A DNA stretch of 64,000 nt from Cyprinodon diabolis (lineage: Eukaryota > Chordata > Actinopteri > Cyprinodontiformes > Cyprinodontidae): assembly GCA_030533445.1 (NCBI GenBank), contig CM060082.1, positions 33,871,817 through 33,935,816 of the forward strand, written 5' to 3'. Made by a program: the position numbers and the translations under genes. Position 1 is the stretch's first letter; every line of letters begins with the position of its first letter. The notes below the pieces were generated by a model, which did no database searches, was not told the origin of the DNA, and saw only the letters and a program-made list of their open reading frames with translations. Of this stretch, positions 58,983-64,000 are shown in pieces.

Positions 58983-61900
58983 CTATGAGGAGCTGATGGC
59001 TACAGCCAGTTTGGCTTTCTGCTCTGCAGGGAGGGAGGCTGCTGCTGCTTGGAACTCTGCACCATGATCCTGGGCCAGTTCTTTCATTAGAGCAACAACA
59101 GTGCTCTGGGCTTCTGGGGGAGAAGATGAGAGACAAACAGAGTCTTTGTCGACAGCTAATCATTGGAGACAGATTAGTGTAACTCAGCAGAATACTGAAG
59201 AGCTCGCTGCAGATCCTGAATGCTCAGTGAGCAAAGCAGAGGAAGCTGTGGCGTATTTACTGATTTCCATGACTTTAACTGCAGGGACTCACATTTTCAA
59301 TCATTCATGGAGAACGGAGATCACACATTTTTTTACCTTTATTGACTTCCTTGTGGCCAACAACATGACTTGAAGCAGCAACGATGGGCTTCATTAAATT
59401 CACTACCTAAATAAGAGGAGCATAGCAACAGTTGTTAGGGCTACAGACACTGGGAAAACAAGCCTTTTCATTCTATTCAAATTCTGCTGGGGCTAAAACT
59501 AATCATGCATTGAGGTATTATATGTTTAACAGAATATTTCATTAAAATAATTAAACTGACTGACATACTGTTGTGATTGTTTTGTAAGGAGCTGCAATTA
59601 ACAATTATTTTGCAAATCGGTTAACCTGTAGATTATTTTTTCAATTAAGATTCAGATAGCCAAATGTTCCTTAAAGAAGACTTTTTATGAAATCAATCCA
59701 GGTGAAACTAAAACTTTTCCCCTGGAGGAGTTCTGGATAGAGCATATTATCAGACAGAAATATAAATATTTTCTTTTTATCTTAAATGAAAATGCACTAA
59801 TTGGGTTGCTCTGTCAGCTAAAGGCATGTTTAACAGTCTCTATACTCCAGTTAACGTTTAGTCGATTACTAAATTAGTTGACAATTATTTCAATAATCGA
59901 TTAATCACGATTAACTCAATTGATTTCAAATATACTTAATTGTTTCAGCCCTAGTTTTGTATAAAAGACTTGTAACTGTTCTAAGGTTTAACTCATCCAT
60001 CCATCCTTTTCCGTTTATATCGGGTCTGGTTGTGGTAGTACCAGCTTCATTAGGTAGGCCCAGATGTCCCTCTCCCCACTGACTTGAGCCAGCTGAGGAA
60101 CATAGTCCGTCCAGCGAGTCCTGGGTCTCCCTTTGTGTCTCCTCCCTGTGGGATGGCCAGGAACACCTCAGCATGGAGGCGTCCAGGAGGCATCCTAACC
60201 AGATGCCTGAGCGAGCCACCTCAACTGGCTCCTCTTGATGTGGTGGAGCAACAGCTCTACTCTCCTCCCTGGATGACTGAGCTCCTCACCCCATCTCTAA
60301 AGCAGAGCTTACACTGTGCAATTTTTTTCCCTTTTCCAGTCTTGTGAGAATTTTTCTATCGGCCTGACTTTCAGCCTGATCGTGCGTTGAGCGTCGTGTA
60401 GTGCACAGGTGGGTAACGAGGGGCGATTAGCCTCTCACGACCACCTCCCGATCAGGATTCCTGAGGTCGGGAGAAAATCAAGTTGATTTTCAGTCAACCA
60501 TCGTGCCCAAATCAGTCAGTGGGTAAAGAAGGATTCTTCTTCTTCTTCCTCTCAGATGGAAACACAGAGGCATGGTGTGGGTGCGAGTGAAATGGAGTTC
60601 TTTCTGTAAAATTGACAGACTGTAGTAGCCACGTTTGCTCAGCCATGTCTTTGTCCAAATACATGGTCTCTTTTTAGGGCTTTCAGCACAAATCTGCTGG
60701 AATTGCCAAGGCAGCACGTTTGACTCTAGTGAGCTTCATATTCCTCTTCTACTGGCTTCCGGATAGATGAGTCCAAGTAGCTCCATCTCACTGTGGAGCT
60801 GAGTACGACATGGTTTTGAGACGTACAGTGTGAGCAGGTAGATCGCATCAGAGCGCCGGCTCGCACAGTGTGAGATCAAACATCGTGAACTGTGAACTCG
60901 CACTGTGATTTGTGAATAACACTCCAAGATACTTAAACTCTTCCACTAGGGGAAGTACATCCTGCCCAACCCAGAGAAGCCACTCTACTCCTTTTCCAGC
61001 TCGACTATGATCTCAGATTTGGAGCCACTGAATCTCATTTTAAAATAAGAAGGTTGAGAATCAGCTAGATGAAAGTAAACTGAACCAGAAACTGAAGCTC
61101 ATCTGTAAAAATGTTTTAAAAAAGTGTTCGCCACGCTGAGCAAACCATTGGGCTTAAAGAACATTCAGCTGTGACGCATGCAGGTAGATGACCGATGTTT
61201 TGGGTTTACAAACAAATGGCTGATCATTAAAACCTATATGATTGGACACTAAAATAAGTCCAGTAACTCAGAGGGGGGGGTTTGCTTCAGGTCATTGCAG
61301 GCAGTAAAATTCCACAATGAAGAGTTTATTTTCTGATGAGAACTACTTCCTGTTCTAGAGGCTGAGTTAGAACTGAAAGCAGCTTTGTACGGTACCAGGA
61401 CAGGAGTGTGTTTGTAGATCATAGTCAGGCAGGTAAACACTGTCTGGTTCTCCTCCTGGTCCTCTTTAAGTGGAAGATTTGACACCACAGCAGGCAGGAC
61501 CTAGAATTTACAACATCCAATGTATGTTTGTTGGTTTTCTGCATGAATCTGAAGCAGGGCTTGCTAACAGTACCAAGGTGGAACCAACCTGGTCCAGAGG
61601 AACAGCATCCTTGTTACTCATGATCATCCTGCAGAGGGCAGCACACAGGTTGTCCCTCACCCTCGGGTCAGACTCCTTGGCCAGCATTTTTGAAAACACT
61701 GAAAGCATCATGGGATAATCTCTGTGTGGCATTTAGTTAAGGGTCCACTTGACATGTACAGCATGCAGAATCCATTAAGACAGCGAAGCTTAAAAGGATA
61801 CGATGCAATGAGCGGACCAGCTGCCTGGGCCAGGCAGCCCAGCCCAAATACGCTGTTATTTCGAACCTCAGCATCTTGGTCCTTCACTCCAGCAACCAGC

Positions 61901-63900
61901 ACAGGGAGCAGACCATTGGACAGCCGGCCTGCCAACCCCCGGCCTCCCGACACGTTCACCAGAGCGTGGAAGATTTCTCCAATCGTCCCAATAGAAAAGG
62001 ACCGATCAGCCACGGTGCAGGTTGATTTCTTTAAAGATTATAAAGAATATTAGCAAAAATATCAGCTGTTCTCAAATAAATGTCACCCATTTTCTAGGTG
62101 GAATCCTAGATAAAGTGTGAACTTCGGTGGTGCACCGCAATGCTTTCAGACTCACAGTTTTGGTCATGAGCAGCGGCAGCAGATCATGAAGGTAAGGTGC
62201 AAACTGGTCTGCAGGAACACTAGAGGTCACCAAAGGAATCCCTTCTCCTGCATACTCCTGCAGCATAGCGTCATACTCTGCCTGAAACAAACAGTGAATC
62301 AGCATCTCTTTCAGTGTAAAGACGGCATTTGGACTGTCAGCATGTGGGGAAAATATAAAGAAATGCTAAAAAGAAAATTGCTCCAAATCCAGCATGTATT
62401 TATCAGTTGAGAACAATGATGGTGGAAGTACCTGTTGGTCTTCATCATCAGTTTCATCGTTGCCGCTGCCTTGGCAAATGGTCTAATATGGCCCCCAGAG
62501 AGCAAACAAAGGATGTTATTTCATTAAGATTCTTTATTTTGTCTTTTTCACCACTATATTTAGTTTAAAGACAGGATGAGCAAAGCCCACCGCTCTTCCA
62601 CCCACCTTCTTCCTGAGCACATCACGGATGAGAAGGCTGATCTCCTTGAGGTGGGATGGATTTCTGAAAACTTCCTCCTTACAGGACTTGACCACACCAT
62701 TCATGGTTTCCAGGACGCCCATTACAACCTGCCGCTCCCGGTCGGTTCGCACGGCTGACACGAAGTGTGGCAGCACCACGTTCAGCATGTTCAGCAGGGC
62801 TGGGATGGGGAAAAGCAAGGAATGTCAATCTAAATGAGTAGAGCAGGGAGCGCGTGTTAACCTAATAACATCCAGTATTACCCTGGTGGTTGATCTCAGA
62901 GGGATTCTCAGTCCAAACTTTGTGCTGAGCTTGACAGAACTGACCCAGAGCACCCAGCGCTGCCCTGCGGACGTCCTCATGAGGAAACTGTGGATGGAAG
63001 CAACATAGCAGTAGGGCAGTTCAGAGCAAATCCCAACATGGCAGCCCAAATACAAAAAAATCATGTAGGATCACCTGAGGAATACAAAGCTGGACAAAAC
63101 GGCAGCTAAAGGAAATACATCTGATGTTAATAAATAATGGTGAAAACAAAATTGTTGGACACACTTAAGTATGACGGAAGACCTGTCATTCTGTGGACCT
63201 GATTCTGTTTAAAAAGCCCCATCAACCTTGTTAAGAGTGCATTGAAATGTGATCTAATTATGAACTTTTAATGCATTACACAGAAAATGTCTTTGCCTTA
63301 CAGATATCAGCCTGATTACAAGTCTGACATGTTTTCAAATTTAAAAAGGCAACATAAAGTCCAGTAAGTCTGGTTCTAAGCTGGTTTTAGATGTATGCTG
63401 CTAAAGAGCTGCACTGCATCTGTAAACCAGAGCTCAATGCAAACTGATGCACACTTTTAGAAGAACTGAACACAACAGGTTCCTTCTCTGCTGTATTTTG
63501 AGTTTTGATTTTAATAAAGGATGAAACGCATAAAAATATATATTAAAACAGGGTCTTAAACCATTTTATTGTAGCGCTTCCTGTACATGACCTAAAATAA
63601 TAAAGGAAATGCTAACACAGTCCTGTATGTCAAAAGCTATTTCCTTCCCTGCTTATTTAAGTGTTAAATATGCATGACAATGTCACTATAGGTTAGTTTG
63701 TAAGGGGACCCTCACCCTCTATTAGCTGGGACAGACTCCACCCTCAAATCTTAACAGGATACGAGTAAACAGAAGGTAATGGATGATAACATAGACCTGC
63801 TGTGACACACTGCATGACAATCACATGATCACAGGGACTTACTTCTGTCATCTCAAGGACCTGCTGGAAACTGGATTCCAGGAAAGGCTGGAAGGCAACA
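58983..63900 (-). CDS. ipo4: Importin-4 (Ran-binding importin-beta family), 3' portion
   Basis: Ten exons on the minus strand, in coding order: 63843-63900, 62882-62987, 62606-62799, 62432-62482, 62156-62281, 61802-62028, 61589-61721, 61396-61500, 59337-59406, 58983-59113. They total 1201 nt, beginning on the third base of a codon, and give 399 residues ending VAISSS and TAG. Human IPO4 is about 1081 residues, so roughly the C-terminal third is here and the rest is beyond 64000. The protein is a run of HEAT-type helices: VAFQPFLESSFQQVLEM, FPHEDVRRAALGALGQFC, an acidic loop DETDDEDQQ, then AEYDAML, TVADRSFSIGTIGE, QDAEVRNNSVFGLG, and DPRVRDNLCAALCRMI, each aligning without gaps to the human order. 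Role: cytoplasmic-to-nuclear import carrier for ribosomal proteins, histones and others, releasing cargo on RanGTP. The 2.0-kb intron 59407-61395 holds transposon debris. Confidence 0.96.
59587..59953 (-). mobile_element. hAT-like MITE family 1 (copy 3)
   Basis: Inverted relative to the copies at 5286 and 16103; it ends TTGTTTCAGCCCTA. Identical octamers GTTTTGTA flank it at 59579-59586 and 59954-59961. It is 367 bp, in the ipo4 intron 59407-61395. Confidence 0.85.
60005..61045. repeat. LINE fragment split by a TIR-like insertion
   Basis: 60005-60300 (CCAGGAACACCTCAGCATGG, GAGCGAGCCACCTCAACTGG, ATGACTGAGCTCCTCACCCC) and 60905-61045 (CCAAGATACTTAAACTC, CCCAACCCAGAGAAGCC, TGATCTCAGATTTGGAGCC) are parts of one common fish retroelement, in the right order. 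The minus strand carries its coding sense. About 600 bases of unrelated DNA lie between. Confidence 0.65.
60301..60904. mobile_element. Insertion within the LINE
   Basis: GAGCTTACACTGTGCAA near 60304 and GCTCGCACAGTGTGAGATC near 60860 form imperfect inverted ends. The interior is less AT-rich than the intron. Boundaries are approximate and some LINE sequence is missing at the junction. Confidence 0.45.
62990..63842. other. ipo4 intron and right edge
   Basis: Intron between the exons at 62882-62987 and 63843-63900. I see no element or RNA gene in it. Bases 63901-64000 are the next intron, with the rest of ipo4 outside the window. Confidence 0.6.
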
Positions 63901-64000
63901 CTGTGAGGAGAACCCAGAATAACAAGAGATAAATATTCCACACAAACGCCCCCAGAATTCTGGGTTTAGGGAAAATTGAAAATAAATATTTAAAAAGGTA

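Noticed and set aside
61708..62013. ipo4 exon reading on past IASYPFKLRC
   Set aside because: Splicing at GCATC/GTATCC joins to DYPMMLSVF and restores alignment with human IPO4; the read-through is intron.

Overview
The window is AT-rich, intron-rich vertebrate DNA. The exon-level protein matches, the repeat families and their density point to a ray-finned (teleost) fish; I cannot name the species. There are no operons, CRISPR arrays or prokaryotic signals. Almost all isolated ORFs here are chance or transposon-derived; the real coding sequence is in short exons that I joined by splice sites and reading phase.

Layout, left to right: (1) pdcd6 (ALG-2, penta-EF-hand Ca2+ sensor) on the minus strand, five coding exons from 26437 down to 1734, with the final EF-hand-5 exon beyond the left edge. 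(2) A 3.65-kb divergent intergenic region (26438-30091) with a CRE/CCAAT promoter on the pdcd6 side, an EcoRI-rich 20-bp minisatellite, an old transposon relic, and a CCAAT/CG-rich start region on the rec8 side. (3) rec8 (meiotic kleisin of cohesin) on the plus strand, 18 coding exons from 30092 to 51735, giving a 565-residue protein whose exon phases all close. (4) The last four exons of an unrecognised plus-strand gene, 56562-58298. (5) ipo4 (importin-4) on the minus strand, the last ten coding exons (63900 down to 58983, 399 residues), tail-to-tail with the unknown gene; the 5' part is beyond the right edge.

REC8 and IPO4 are also neighbours in human, so this side is conserved synteny; the pdcd6 neighbour is not the human arrangement. 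Most of the remaining sequence is mobile-element debris: hAT-like elements with 8-bp target duplications, TTAA-flanked MITEs, a family with 5-bp duplications, tRNA-derived SINEs, LINE tails and one LINE reverse-transcriptase relic. At least seven cases of one element inside another give a relative insertion history, most of them inside rec8 introns. I found no convincing new biological system; the best candidates for a second look are the unrecognised gene before ipo4, the palindromic minisatellite in the pdcd6/rec8 divergent promoter, the nested elements with readable target duplications, and an element carrying a possible RecQ-helicase-like N-terminal fragment.
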